From positions 1 through 64,000 of the forward strand of contig JAACJK010000227.1 in assembly GCA_013368325.1 (NCBI GenBank): a DNA stretch of 64,000 nucleotides, given 5' to 3'. The notes under the pieces are model-generated. The model searched no databases and had not been told where the DNA came from. It was given only the letters and a program-made list of their open reading frames with translations. The position numbers were made by a program, and so were the translations under genes. This document shows, one piece after another, positions 11,090 to 22,300 of this stretch (position 1 is its first letter; every line of letters starts with the position of its first letter). The DNA comes from Ephemerocybe angulata (Eukaryota; Basidiomycota; Agaricomycetes; Agaricales; Psathyrellaceae).

Positions 11090-12095
11090 GTTCGTTCGTC
11101 GTCGGGTTCGGGGCTGGCAAATAACGTTCGTTAATCGGGACTGGCGGTGAAGAGTAGGCGCCGGTGGACGTCGTGGTTAAGAGGAACGAGGCGTACAGGC
11201 ACCGGTTGTCGTGTCCTTGACGATTGCCCTTCCCCACGCTCGCTGCTATCTCCCGCGGCTATTCCCGCTCTTTTCAGCGGCCGATTCGGAGGCCGCTAAG
11301 CGCCCGCGTTTGCAGTTCTGCTTCGAGTGTCGAGTGGTAAAGCTTCGTTGGCTCATTTGATGGTACGATTAGCCTTGACAGCCTTGACCCTATATCAGAA
11401 TGGATTACTTATTCCTTTGCTGTTCAATGACACACCACGGAAGCCCAATTATGCGACGTAGGAAGATACCCGAGTACAGAAGTTCCTGTTCAGACACATG
11501 TAGACGCTACGTAACCGATCGCCACTGCGACGCATAAAGTACATACCCGCATCCTACTCTCCAGTCCTCTGCTACACTGACATGCGCTGCGTCGCCTCAT
11601 TCACCAACATCCCCTCCTACTCGAGTTTTGAAATTTCACTGTCTCCTATTTCCGAGCGCTTTTAACTTACCAACCCCTATAAACCCGCCCTTAAACCTCC
11701 TTAAACTCGCTTAGCGCTAGCAGCTCCCAATATCACCAATCTCATCTCAGTTAGACCCCGTGTAACGTGCAGCCTCGTGTGGCGCGCCGGTTCTTGCTTC
11801 GGGTGCTCTTGGAAAGAATTGCAGCCGTCTTGATGGAAACACACAGAATTTAAGCGCTCCGGCAACACCTCACTCGATTCCCGGCTTGAGTTCCTGCTTG
11901 TACCTACCTCTCATAACGCCAGAGCCCCAACTCAAATACATTGAGCATTCGGGAGACTAATGTACATTCAGATAAGGACGGATGAAGGGCAAGGGCCCAC
12001 TTACAATTTTCAAAAGACGAAAGGCTAATGTTTTCGCCGAATCGCATCACGCATCAAAACTTAAAGATACCCATGCGCGCCAATCAAGGCAGGGT
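11090..12095. other. Intergenic region with transposon excision footprint
   Basis: No gene is recognised. At 11,372-11,388 an 8-bp sequence, GCCTTGAC, occurs twice separated by one A; this is the site occupied by the 760-bp element in the right arm. The region is repeated in diverged form at 14,640-15,575, where the site is single. Confidence 0.7.
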
Positions 12096-12132
12096 TCGTG
12101 ACGACGCTACCTGTCACACCGCTCATAGCATG

Positions 12133-12140
12133 TATAAAAG
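12133..12140 (+). promoter_or_regulatory. TATA box of ubiquitin-like gene 1
   Basis: TATAAAAG sits about 90 bp before the ATG. The same box precedes the two paralogues at 15,681-15,688 (+) and 34,944-34,951 (-). Confidence 0.65.
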
Positions 12141-12229
12141 CCGGGGACCTTTCCATCGCAAAAAAGAAATCAGAAGCAACCCCCGCTCCCTTCAACCGCC
12201 ATCCACTCACAAGCGACCACCCGTCCACC

Positions 12230-12798
12230 ATGAAATTCACTATCGCCCCCCTCGTCGGCTTGCTCTTTGGTGCATCCTGCCTAATCGCCAACACCACCGC
12301 GTACTCTTACGACGTACGTTGTGCCTGTGAAACCCATAGAAAGTGCCATAAGTACTAATCTCGCTATCACAGGACTTCAATGAGCTCGACGCACGTCAAC
12401 AAATCGATGATGTCTTGTCGGAGCGTGGCCTCGGTCTTGAAGCGCGCGAGACCGTCGATGTTCCATTCCAACCTTCGCTTCGCGCCTTTCTCGGGGAAGC
12501 CGTTACCGCCTACCGCCGCTCCACGAACGGATACGAGGAGAACCTCGACGCGCGTGGTTTATTGGACCTGACTATCAAGAACCCCGTCTGGGATCCACAC
12601 ACAGGGACCAATGTTGACCACCCCATATACGTGACAGTCTCCTCTACCGCGAGGGTCACCATCTTGAAGGACAAAGTCTTGCGGAAGCTTTATGAAGGCT
12701 TCTTTTTAACCTATAATGGCAGGAAGCTTGACAACGAACAGGCGCTTCTTTCGGAAATAGGAGTCAAGAGCAAGGATGTGCTCAGCTTCACCATGTGA
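12230..12798 (+). CDS. Secreted protein with C-terminal ubiquitin-like domain, copy 1
   Basis: Two exons (12,230-12,313 and 12,373-12,798) encode 169 residues. Residues 1-24 form a signal peptide (MKFTIAPLVGLLFGASCLIA). Residues 25-90 are a conserved leader with three L-D/E-A-R motifs (33-36, 50-53, 86-89) and a dibasic AYRR, possible Kex2-type processing sites. Residues about 112-169 read like a ubiquitin fold: a first beta strand, LKDKVLRKLYEGF, then LTYNGRKLDNEQALLSEIGV, matching the ubiquitin order of helix, strand, Gly-Lys-x-Leu turn and final strand. There is no C-terminal Gly-Gly, so conjugation is unlikely. It would enter the secretory pathway. An effector-like role is inference only. 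Confidence 0.75.
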
Positions 12799-13395
12799 CA
12801 GGTCGGTCGCTGGAGAACAGCGTCTACCTATGACGGCTTCGCCGGTCGGTCGATCGGCCGATCTGGACACCTTCGAATTGTTTGGCAGGGCGCGCGGCAT
12901 CTAGAGGATGGAGCCACGTTGATGGTTCGGTTGGGGGCGCTTCTGGGTTCCCTTTTGCTTTGCTCCTTCGTCTCCTTTTTCTTCCGCTGTACTGTAGAAT
13001 AGAATCCGCTTCGTCAGGTATATCACAGGTACTACCAGAATGTACGTCGTCTTCCCCTATCCAGTCCCAGCATCGACAAGGCAACTTTGCCGGCAGCATT
13101 TTGAGCTGAAAATTCTCGCGTACTCGCGGTATTACTATCCAGGCCCCATAGGACGCAGGAATAGATGCACAAAGTCGTTAAAATCTCCTTGGGGTAACCC
13201 ATAGGGTCACTCGAATTTGTACGTATCGGAAGAGCTAGAAACAGTTACCAGTATAAATATTCTTCCCTCAGTGCAATGTTTTCACTGAATTCCCTCAAGA
13301 CGATTCAGAGACACGATTCAGTAACATATCCTAACACGCAACGGTCGAACACTCCTTCCCAGGGCGGAGCGGCTGCTAATGGAAGGCTCTCCATC
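12799..13395. other. Spacer between ubiquitin-like gene 1 and coiled-coil copy
   Basis: No gene is supported; the ORF at 12,824-13,099 (-) is short and has no motif. The segment is conserved at 33,600-34,260 in reverse complement. It contains TATAAATA near 13,253 on the + strand. Confidence 0.5.
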
Positions 13396-14046
13396 TTACG
13401 GTTTATCTGTCCAAACGGCGAATGTCGGTATACATTTGCCCACCACCACGTCACCGATACTCGGGATGCTGAGGCACCGCTGTCGACTTGCCGTCGAGAG
13501 TAGAACACAAGTATGTAATCCGAACTGGAGCAACTCTGTTCTCATTCCAAACGCCACCTCTCCACAGTCTACGTCTATCGCATCCCTCAACCGGAGAAAC
13601 TCCTCCCGTAGGCTCCGCACCTCAACATCTCGTCGTCTCCGATTCTCCACCTCCACCGCGAGCGCCTCCTTCAATTCATCAACCTCGGAAAGTAGGTGGT
13701 CGACAATCGGGGGAATGGGTATTAGGCGAGATGGTGGGTATGTAGGTGGCGTCCTGGCAGTAACATTGGGTGTATCAGGTGAAGCGCTGCGCGATGGTTT
13801 GCCCTGGTGCGCATGAAGGGAGGGTAGCTCTGGGCGATCAGAGTCGGCATTCATCGACGCATCGCTCAAAGAGTCATCCACGGCCGGACCCATCGACGTG
13901 CTACCTCGCTCGGCCGCCAGATTCGAAGACTCCGAGTCCTGCACTCGAAGCACAGGCGGCGGACCGCGCGGATGCGGCCGCCTAAGTGGCTCCACCTTTA
14001 TATGCCCCCACGTAACGTCCACTTCATACCGCTCGTCCAGTGCCAA
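13396..14046 (-). pseudogene. Coiled-coil family copy, 5'-truncated with lost stop codon
   Basis: The frame is open from 14,046 but starts inside the family core (LDERYEVDVTWGHI) without an ATG, because the upstream part has been replaced at about 14,047-14,055 by the importin-like fragment. The tail keeps PIPPIVDHLLSEVDELKEAL and the coiled coil. Where the other copies stop after DAIDVD, the stop here has become Cys and the frame runs on for about 50 residues into the former 3' flank. No start codon is visible, so this is probably not expressed as protein. Confidence 0.75.
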
Positions 14047-14059
14047 ATCGATTAGAATG

Positions 14060-14600
14060 GAGCCCGCCCTGCTGCGTCATCGTAAACGTCTGCGCCACGG
14101 CCGTCCCCTTGCCATTCCCTTCGCGACATCGCAGATCGTATTGACACTCTTCTTGCGCACGCTGGGCGACGGTTCATGCGAGAGCGAGCGCAGGAGGAGC
14201 AGCTCTAGCGTCGTGAGGGTCTGCGAGGAGAGGTGGTCGTAGAGCGAGAACCGCGGTGGTGCCGCTGCGAACGAAAGAGCAGTCGGCGGAGGAGAACTAG
14301 AGAGAACGACCGCATCTAGGACGAGTCAGTTAGGGCGAGGAGGAGCGGGTGACGAGTCTGACGACGTACCACTTCAGCGTCCGCGGCGATCGCGAACTGG
14401 GCGAGGGCGAGCAGGTCCAGCTCTGGCCTCCTCGCCAGCCGGTCATTCACCGCCTTTTCAGCACTACACCATCAACTTCAGTCAATTCTTTCACAGAACA
14501 TCATGATAAGTTAAGCACGCACTTTGCTCGAATCTCGGTTTATCTCCCAACACGAGATTCGACAGAATCTACGAGCTCAGCTGTGATTTCCTGCGTCCAT
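14060..14600 (-). pseudogene. Importin-beta-like fragment, second left copy
   Basis: This diverged copy of 10,575-11,045 has the same HEAT-repeat-like blocks and the same frame break. Relative to the outer-arm copy the 5' part carries an extra segment of about 60 bp at 14,495-14,555. It is joined directly to the truncated coiled-coil copy because the G-alpha fragment present between them elsewhere is absent. Confidence 0.5.
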
Positions 14601-14639
14601 CGTGTTCCCAGAATGGCAGATATGTAACGTTGGGCTGGA

Positions 14640-15577
14640 GGATAACGTTCGTTTGTCGCGTCTGGTGGTGAAGAATAGGCGCCGGTGGATGTGGTGGTTA
14701 TGGGGAACGAGGGGTACACGGACCGATTGATTGCCCACGCTCGCTGTTATTTCCCTCGGCTATCCCCACGCTTTTCAGCGGCCGATTCGGAGGCCGCTAA
14801 GCGCCCGCGTTCGTCGAGTGGTAAAGCCAAGGTAAAGCTTCGTTGGCTCATTGGAGGGTACGATAGGACTTGACGCTATATCAGAATGGATTACTCATTC
14901 CTTCGTTCTGGCCTGACATGCTGTTCAATGACACACCACGGAATATTTCTGGATCTAACCTATAAGTACCAGGATATTCAGGGGCCCTCTGATACGGGTT
15001 GGACGTACCCAAAGCAGACACAATGATCGAGCGGAAGTGTTGTCTAGACGCTACATAACCGGTCGCCTAACCTAAGTATATACCCGCGTCCTACTAGGTC
15101 CTACTCTCCCGTCCTCTGCTACACCGACATGCTCCGCCGCAAGCGCTGCATCGCCTCATTCACCAACATCCCCTCCTACTCGAGTTTTGTAATTTCACTG
15201 TCTCCCATTTAACTTACCAACCCCTATAAACCCGTCCATAAACTCGCTTAGCAGCAGCTCCCAATATCACCAATCTCATCTCAGTTAGACCCCGTGTAAT
15301 GTGCAGCCTCGTGTGGCGCACCGGTTCTTGCTTCGGGTGATCAGGGGTGATCTTAGAAAGAATTGCAGCCGTCTTGATGGAAACACACAGAAGTTAAGCG
15401 CGCCGGCGACAGCTCGATTCCCGGCTTGAGTTTCTGCTTGTACCCACCTCTCATAACGCCAGAGCCCCAACTCAAATACATTGAGCATTCGGGGTAATGG
15501 TAGACTAATGTACATTCAGATAAGGACGGATGAAGGGCAAGGGCCCACTTACAATTTTCAAAAGACGAAAGGCTAAT
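14640..15577. other. Intergenic region, diverged copy of 11,100-12,030
   Basis: No gene is seen. At about 14,868-14,877 the sequence reads AGGACTTGACGC, the single (unoccupied) form of the transposon target. Its 3' half contains the promoter region of ubiquitin-like gene 2. Confidence 0.5.
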
Positions 15578-15777
15578 GTTTTCGCCGAATCGCATCACGC
15601 ATCAAAACTTAAAGATACCCATGCGCGCCAATCAAGGCAGGGTTCGTGACGACGCTACCTGTCACACCGCTCATAGCATGTATAAAAGCCGGGGACCTTT
15701 CCATCGCAAAAAAGAAATCAGAAGCAACCCCCGCTCCCTTCAACCGCCATCCACTCACAAGCGACCGCCCGTCCACC

Positions 15778-16346
15778 ATGAAATTCACTATCGCCCCCCT
15801 CGTCGGCTTGCTCTTTGGCGCATCCTGTCTAATCGCCAACACCACCGCGTACGCTTACGACGTACGTTGTCCCTGTGAAACCCATAGAAAGTGCCATAAG
15901 TGCTAATCTCGCTATCACAGGACTTCAATGAGCTCGACGCACGTCAACAAATCGATGATGTCTTGTCGGAGCGTGGCCTCGGTCTCGAAGCGCGCGAGAC
16001 CGTCGATGTTCCGTTCCAACCTTCGCTCCGAGCCTTCCTCGGGGAAGCTGTTACCGCCTACCGCCGCTCCACGAACGGATACGAGGAGAACCTCGACGCG
16101 CGTGGTTTATTGACCCTGACTATCAACTACCCCGTCTGGGATCCACACACAAAAACCAATGTTCCCCACCCCCTAACAGTGACAGTCGGCACTGGCGGGA
16201 TGGTCAGCACCTTGAAGGACAAAGTCTTGCGGAAGATTTATGAAGGCTTCTATTTAACCTATAAGGGCAGGAAGCTTGACAACGAACAGGCGGTTCTTTC
16301 GGACGTAGGAGTCAAGAACAAGGAGGTGCTCAGCATCACCATGTGA
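15778..16346 (+). CDS. Secreted protein with C-terminal ubiquitin-like domain, copy 2
   Basis: It has the same two-exon layout and length as copy 1. The first 90 residues differ from copy 1 at only one or two positions. The C-terminal part (LTVTVGTGG, STLKDKVLRKIYEGF, LTYKGRKLDNEQAVLSDVGV, KNKEVLSITM) shows clear ubiquitin-like order and is only about 70% identical to copy 1 by eye. The intron keeps GTACG at its 5' end and CACAG at its 3' end, and TATAAAAG lies at 15,681. It is probably functional, since the frame is intact and the changes are mostly amino-acid substitutions concentrated in the ubiquitin-like part. Confidence 0.75.
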
Positions 16347-16831
16347 CAGGTCGGTCGCTGGAGAACAGCGTCTACCTATGACGGCTTCGCCGGTCGGTCG
16401 ATCGACCGATCTGGACACCTCCGAACTGTTTGGCAGGGCGCGCGGCTTCCAGAGCCGCGTTAATGGTTCGGTTGTGGGTGCTTCTGGGTTTGGAGTTGGG
16501 GTAGAGTGGATTGGGTGAAGGGAGGAGAAGGGAGAGGGTGGCTGGCTGTCTAGGGGCGCTTGGACATATGCTTGGTCATATATATACCTTTAAATACGAG
16601 TAGCCAAAGCACAATGCTCGATTAGACCTACAAAGGATCTACAAAGCGTTTGATCTTACGCGCAAAGCGCAAAGCTGTTTTGATCACGATTATGCCGTCG
16701 CGTGCTTTGTACCTCGAAACGCCCTATAGGCTAGCTTTTGTGATTGGTATGATGCTTTGTAAGTTTAGTACCGAGCACTGTGCTTCGCCTACCCGTAGCT
16801 AAAGGTATACATATGACCCAACATATCTCCA

Positions 16832-17560
16832 ATGGCCCTCAGACGACGACCTCTCACTCTTCACCCAATCCACTCCTCCACGCGCATCGCTCCCAACTCC
16901 AACGGTAACGCGATTACAGACGAGATCATGCCACATACAGTGCAGGAAGCGCAGCCGTCCTCCAGCTCCGCCCCCTATACAGACGAACAGCTCAAAGCGT
17001 TCCTAGAGCGCAACTGGAACACCATACGCGATCAACGCCGCTATCTCGTCGAAGGCACCGAAACAGCAGTTCGCTGTGCGTACTGCAAGGACGTCGTGGA
17101 GCTGGGCGCGGATCCCTCCAAGCGGGAAGCGAGCTGGGCAGCGCATTTGAGACTCCACGACACACGACCCCACTTTCTCGACGATCCACATTGCAAGTTG
17201 ACCTTTGGTGGCGATTCAGGCACCCTCGTTTCATGCAGCGCATGCCAGACGAAAATTGGCCGGGCCACTTCCCTCTGGGTGCGCGAGAGATGGCAGAAGC
17301 ACATTGAGACCCTGTACCACCGGGGGAATGTGGGGGAAGCAATCCCGAATACTGCCACGTCCAGTGACATGTGCCGACAACGGTTTGTTGAAGACCCAGC
17401 CGCGGTAATCCTGGACGAATCTGACATGGAGGTTGGGTGTTTGTTGTGTGCGCGGAAAATTAAGCTTAATGACCCGTGGGCGTGGCAGAACTGGGAGCTT
17501 CATTCAAAAAGCAGGGATCATCAGGTCAAAGCGGGGCTTGGTACTGTACCTCCTAGCTGA
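16832..17560 (+). CDS. Zinc-finger-like protein with three C-x2-C...H repeats
   Basis: An intronless ORF of 242 residues, the most complete member of the family. Three similar modules appear: VRCAYCKDVVEL...WAAHLRLHD (about 85-115), VSCSACQTKIGRA...WQKHIETLYH (about 131-160) and VGCLLCARKIKLN...WELHSKSRDH (about 205-232). Each has CxxC, a central Trp and paired His. The modules are separated by a recurring FxDDPxxxL/FVEDPAxxL phrase, so the repeat unit is about 55 residues. The likely role is zinc binding, perhaps DNA or RNA contact; this is inference. A TATA-like element lies near 16,806. Confidence 0.65.
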   Translation: MALRRRPLTLHPIHSSTRIAPNSNGNAITDEIMPHTVQEAQPSSSSAPYTDEQLKAFLERNWNTIRDQRRYLVEGTETAVRCAYCKDVVELGADPSKREASWAAHLRLHDTRPHFLDDPHCKLTFGGDSGTLVSCSACQTKIGRATSLWVRERWQKHIETLYHRGNVGEAIPNTATSSDMCRQRFVEDPAAVILDESDMEVGCLLCARKIKLNDPWAWQNWELHSKSRDHQVKAGLGTVPPS

Positions 17561-18756
17561 GCAGTTGGTGGAAAGTCAGTTCACCCCTCCTAGACGATAG
17601 ATATCCTTCAATATTCTGGATATACTTCTTTTAACTCGATGCTCCAGTTGAATTGGACGGAGCCTGTGTGGATAATTATGATTACTTCTAATACTTATGT
17701 TCAGTGTCGGACAGCATTGTTCGTTTGATTTCGTGTCTAAGCCACTTTACAGTCCCAATTTCTCTCCCTTAACCTTGCGCTCCCTGGTGAATAGTAGGGT
17801 TAACGGTCACAGTACAGCAAATAAGTGACACTATTAATTCGTATCTCATGCACGCCTGATACAGATGATTGTTGCGGGTTTCAATCTTCAGTGTGCAGCG
17901 CTTAACCACAGGCACCCGCGCATTTCGTTCAGCGCGAAATAAGTAATTGAAATGCACACTTTTGCTGACTTCTCGTTTCCCTCGTTTCTGTATATACCTG
18001 AACGCAGGGGGTAGCAGTCTCAGAGGCGGGGATTCATTAGGCTCGAAACCAGCGATACGACGAGAAGGGTACCAGTACCCTCTCAGGTTAATAAAGTTGG
18101 ATGGTGAGCCAAAGGACTGGCCATCGAGTCTAGGAATTCATGGGATGAGAATCTAATCTGAGTCGCACTTCAGAATCCCCGTCATCATGATCTGTTCGCC
18201 TCCTTTATCATTAATTCCAACTTCTCTCCCAAATTAACTTTCTTGGCCCCCCACCGTCACTAGTCTGGTCATCAGGCGAAAACCGCTTCCTTGAGAGTCG
18301 ATGCCCTTAAAATTCCATCCCATTTTCTTATGCCACTTCCTTGGTCCTCGAAGTCCGAATGTAGCATCTACTCGTTCGCGGACCACCCGGTAACATTATT
18401 TGTCAACCCAGTTGCATCTATCTATCTACCTACCATACCGCCGACCGTCCCCTCAACCAACCGCCTTGAAATCCCAGTATGCCTATGCCAATCTCAAGTT
18501 GAAGATGGGGGGTACTCATATCCGGTTATTCACCGGGGCATTCGAACTGCATTGCATACTGAATGTCACGCAAGAACGATTGAACCCCTCGTCTCGTTCC
18601 TGCCTTCCGGAATCTGGAATCCTAAGTATATCTAGGTCGTGAGTCAGTGGAATCTTTCATTCATTCATTCATCTAGTCTCCACATATTTACTATTCTTTA
18701 CCTCTCCACAGCTCGATCGACCGCCTAACCTTCTAGATCTTCACCATATGTAGGCT
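17561..18756. other. Region without a recognisable gene
   Basis: Only short ORFs without motifs occur (17,947-18,156; 18,291-18,642). There is a short (ATTC)n run near 18,656-18,672. It appears single-copy in the window. Confidence 0.5.
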
Positions 18757-18910
18757 ATGACGACGTCGAGCGTCTATTTCTGAGTTGGTTACTGCGGGGA
18801 GTCTAGACCCTGCCTATCTGGCCTGCACAGACACACGGCTTAGTACATAGGGACACCGAGGTCACACTGTTTTCGTCAGGAGCGGAGGAGGAGGGATCCG
18901 AGTGTCTGTC
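18757..18910. repeat. Central diverged inverted repeat, left copy
   Basis: It matches 26,096-26,254 in reverse complement, with shared blocks such as GAGCGTCTATTTCTGAGT, GCGGGGAGTCTAGACCCT and CACACTGTTTTCG. Identity is roughly 80-85% by eye, lower than in the outer arms. It flanks the Ty3/Gypsy element on the left. Confidence 0.8.
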
Positions 18911-19003
18911 AGAGCGCAGAGGGCTGGGCGACTCGAACTATGGAACTCGATATGTGACAGACGATTAATCGCGATGTGTACTTGGTAATCAGTTGCTCGT
19001 GCG

Positions 19004-19341
19004 TGTAAGGGCGACCTCAACGAGCCGGCACAGAGCGGCTGGCGAGGGAGTTCCGAAGCGATGTATTAGCTACGATGTAGATAATACATAATGAGTACTA
19101 CGCACCTGGCGAGGGAGTTCCGAAGATAACGATCTAAGGAACCCCTCGCGAGGGCGGCGTTGATATGTCTACTACTGTCCGTGGGAATCTAAGTAAGAAC
19201 TATAAAGCCACTGATGGACAGGCCATCAGTGGCTATGGGACTTCGCGAACCGTGCGCGCGGTTAGGCGCGCACGCTGAGCGAAGTAAGCCAAAGAAAAGA
19301 AAAGAAACGAAGAAAGAGAATGAAAAGAATGTCCCCTTACA
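19004..19341 (-). repeat. 3' LTR of the Ty3/Gypsy element
   Basis: 338 bp, TG...CA ends. It contains an 11-bp hairpin (GCCACTGATGG, 5-base loop, CCATCAGTGGC) at about 19,207-19,233 and an 8-bp GTGCGCGC/GCGCGCAC hairpin near 19,252-19,273. No difference from the other LTR was seen. Confidence 0.93.
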
Positions 19342-19352
19342 TCACCCCCCCT

Positions 19353-22300
19353 CTAGGACACGGCGTCCCGACGTGGTACCACCCTCCACTCCTCCTCACC
19401 CGCCCGTAGGTATCGCTCGCCCGCTATGACCAAGGCCCCAATGACACGGACGGCCGCTGGATGTTCACGATGGAAACGTGCCACCAGCGCCGGGGCGTGC
19501 ACATCATCGGCCCACTCCCAGGAGTTCTCCTCATAGCCCATACCCTTGTACTTAATCAGGTATTGGAGCCGTTGATTCCGCCCGCGAAGCCGGCTGTCCA
19601 GAATTCGCTCAACCTCGTATTCCTCGGCGCCATCGACTAGCACAGGTGGGGGTGGAGGCTGGGCACGACGACCAGGAATGGGGTCGGGGGAACAAAGGGT
19701 GAGCTTTGTGACTGGGAAGACGGGGTGGAGCAAGCTCATGGATCGAGGGAGTTGGAGACGGTACGCGTGAGATCCGACAGCTGCAAGAACAGTGAACGGG
19801 CCAAGGAGGCGATGGGAAAGCTTGCGCGAGGGGCGAGTGGTGCGTATATCAGAGGCGTCGAGGTAGACACGGTCACCAGGCTTGAAGACAGGCGTAGGCT
19901 CCCGGCGGCGGTCGTAAAAGCGGGCCATGTCATCCTTGGCCTTGGCAAGCGCCGCTTTAGCCTCGGTCAACGTCTCCTCCATCCGATCCCGGAACTCATT
20001 CACTGACTCCAGTCGCGAGGGTGGCTGATGCGGCTCGAAGCCCATGCGCGGGTTCCGACCGGTGTCCAGCATAAAGGGTGTGTGCTGGGTGGACGCGTGC
20101 ACGTGGTTGTTGTACTGGAACTCGGCGAGCGGGAGAAGGTCCTCCCAATCATCCTGGCGTTCGTTAACAAAAACGCGGAGGTACTGCTCGAGCTCCATGT
20201 TGACGCGCTCGGTCTGACCATCGGACTGTGGGTGATAGGCCGTGGAGGATGCAAGCTTGATACCGAGCAGCCGGTAAAGCTCCTTGGTGAACTCTGCCAC
20301 GAACTGCGGGCCACGGTCAGAGACGACCGCGCGGGGAAGGCCGTGGTGACGCCAGACATGGTGCAGGTACAGGCGCGCAGCTCCTAGTGCGGAAACTGTG
20401 GTGGTGGTGGGGATAAAGTGGGCGCGTTTCGAGACCGAGTCCACGACGTTCATAACCGCGTCGTGCCCGCTGGACTCCGGGAGTTCGACGATGAAGTCCA
20501 CACTGATAACATCCCAGCGCGCTTCCGGAATCGGCAGCGGGTGTAGCTCCCCCACAGGCTTGGACCTCTGGATCTTTGTGCGCACGCACGCGTCGCACGT
20601 CTTGCAGTACTGGCCGACGTAGCGCGACATCTGCGGCCACCAGTAGTTGCGTGTCACCAGCTCCAAGGTCTTCCACCTGCCCGGGTGCCCACTGACTTTC
20701 GTATCGTGGTGCTGGGAGACGATGCGACGACGGAGTTCGGGGTCATTGGGCACATAGATCTTGCCCCGGAAGCACAGGAGGCCATCCTGCATGTTCCATT
20801 CCGCCGAGCGCACTGACCCCTGGCCACTACCCTTCAACGCGCGAGCCGCCTTCGCCACCATCTCCTCCTGTCTCCCTTCCCGGTTCGCCCTGCGAATCTG
20901 GCTCAAAATCCCTCTCTCCTCCCCTACCAGCTCGACCATCTCCAGCGCGCGAATGGCGAAAAGCGACGGCTGGAGAAGGACGACGCCCTGGTTGTCTGCT
21001 GTGCCATCCCCATGGTCCGCACGGCGAGAAAGCGCATCTGGTTTCCCCATCGAACTGCCTGGTCGGTGGCGAAGGGAGAAGTCGAAGCGAGAGAGGAATA
21101 AGGACCAGCGAGCCTGGCGACGGTTAAGCTTCTTCACCGTCATGAAATACTCCAGGTTCTTATGGTCCGTCCAGATCTCGACCTTGTGCGCCGCCCCTTC
21201 CACGAAGTGCCTCCACTCTTCCAGTGCGCGGACGATGGCGAGCATCTCCTTGTCGTGGATCTCGTAGTTGCGCTCCACTGCACTGAGGCTCTTGGAGTAG
21301 AACGCAACCGGATGCCACTTGCCATCGTCAGGGGACTGCTGGGAGAGGACTGCACCTGTCGCGTAGTCGGACGAGTCGGCCTCTACGCGATACGGGCGGT
21401 CGTCCTGGGGGAAGGCAAGGATGGGGGCAGAGGTGATCGCTGCCTTGAGCATCTCAAAGGCTGACTGCGCCTCGTCGTTCCACGCCCATGGGACATCCTT
21501 CTTGGTGAGGTCGAAGAGAGGGCGCGCGTGATGAGAGAAATCGGCGATGAAACGACGGTAGAAGTTGGCGAACCCGAGGAAGCTCTGCACCTCCTTCTTC
21601 GACTTCGGCGTCGGCCACTCTGCCACCCCCGCGATCTTCACCGGATCCATCTCCACCTGGCCCTCCGAGATAATCAGCCCCAGGTACTCGATCCGCGTCC
21701 TCTCGAACTCGCACTTCTCCCGCTTGAGGAACAGCTTGTGCTCGCGCAGCCGCTTCATCACCTCCCGAGATACCCGACGATGCTCCTCGCGCGACTTGGT
21801 GTAGATGAGGATGTCGTCGAGGTAGATGCAAACGACACCGGCCATAATGAGGTCGTGGAAGATGTCGTTCATCATCGTCTGGAAGGTGGCAGGAGAGTTC
21901 GTGAGGCCGAAGAACATCACCAGGGGCTCGAAAAGACCACGGTTCGTCCGAAACGCTGCCTTCCACTCGTCTCCCTCCTTGATACGCACGTTGTTGTAGC
22001 CCCAACGGACGTCCAGCTTGGTGAAGTAACGCGCACCGCGGAGGTTGTGGATGAGATCCGAGATGAGTGGCAGGGGATAGCGGTTCTTGATCGTGACTGC
22101 GTTGAGGACGCGGTAGTCCTGGACCAGTCGCAGAGACCCATCCTTCTTCTTGATGAAGAACACTGGGGATGCCATCGGGGACTTCGAAGGTCGAATGCGC
22201 CCCGTCCTCAGGTTCTCCTCCAAAAAGGCGTCTAGCTCCTTCTGCTCCGGCAGCGTCATGGGGTATACCTTGCAGTTGCTGGGTGTAGCACCCAACTCCA

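Larger units (their letters stand above)
1..12095. repeat. Outer inverted repeat, left arm (continues beyond the window start)
   Basis: Read in reverse complement this block matches about 36,155-49,204. Position 1 pairs with about 49,204, 7,720 with 41,414, 9,535 with 39,588 and 11,049 with 37,977, so the coordinate sum drifts only from about 49,205 to 49,026 because of small indels. By eye most lines differ at only a few bases. The pairing stops near 12,095, where the right arm has a 1.2 kb insertion before homology resumes at 34,985. Because base 1 is still inside the repeat, its outer left boundary lies outside the window. Confidence 0.95.
12096..14046. repeat. Inner inverted repeat, left copy (ubiquitin-like gene, spacer, coiled-coil gene)
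   Basis: This block matches 32,350-34,985 in reverse complement. Promoter, leader, spacer (12,824-13,300) and coiled-coil gene all have counterparts, at visibly lower identity than the outer arms (the spacer reads roughly 94% by eye). It joins the outer arm directly on the left, whereas on the right the two are separated by about 1.2 kb of unrelated sequence. Confidence 0.85.
13140..16480. repeat. Diverged partial duplicate of 7,680-12,950 in the same orientation
   Basis: 13,150-13,300 resembles 7,690-7,850, 13,396-14,046 resembles 8,089-8,600, 14,055-14,630 resembles 10,560-11,090, 14,640-15,570 resembles 11,100-12,030, and 15,576-16,450 resembles 12,028-12,900. The part equivalent to 8,572-10,560 (coiled-coil N-terminus plus the G-alpha fragment) is missing. 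The junction lies near 14,047-14,055, where coiled-coil sequence runs straight into the importin-like fragment. The zinc-finger gene at 16,832-17,560 then parallels 6,922-7,536. Confidence 0.85.

Noticed and set aside
12028..12330. ORF overlapping the promoter and exon 1 of the ubiquitin-like gene, repeated at 15,576
   Set aside because: Runs across the TATA box and signal-peptide exon in another frame; it is conserved only because the real gene is duplicated.
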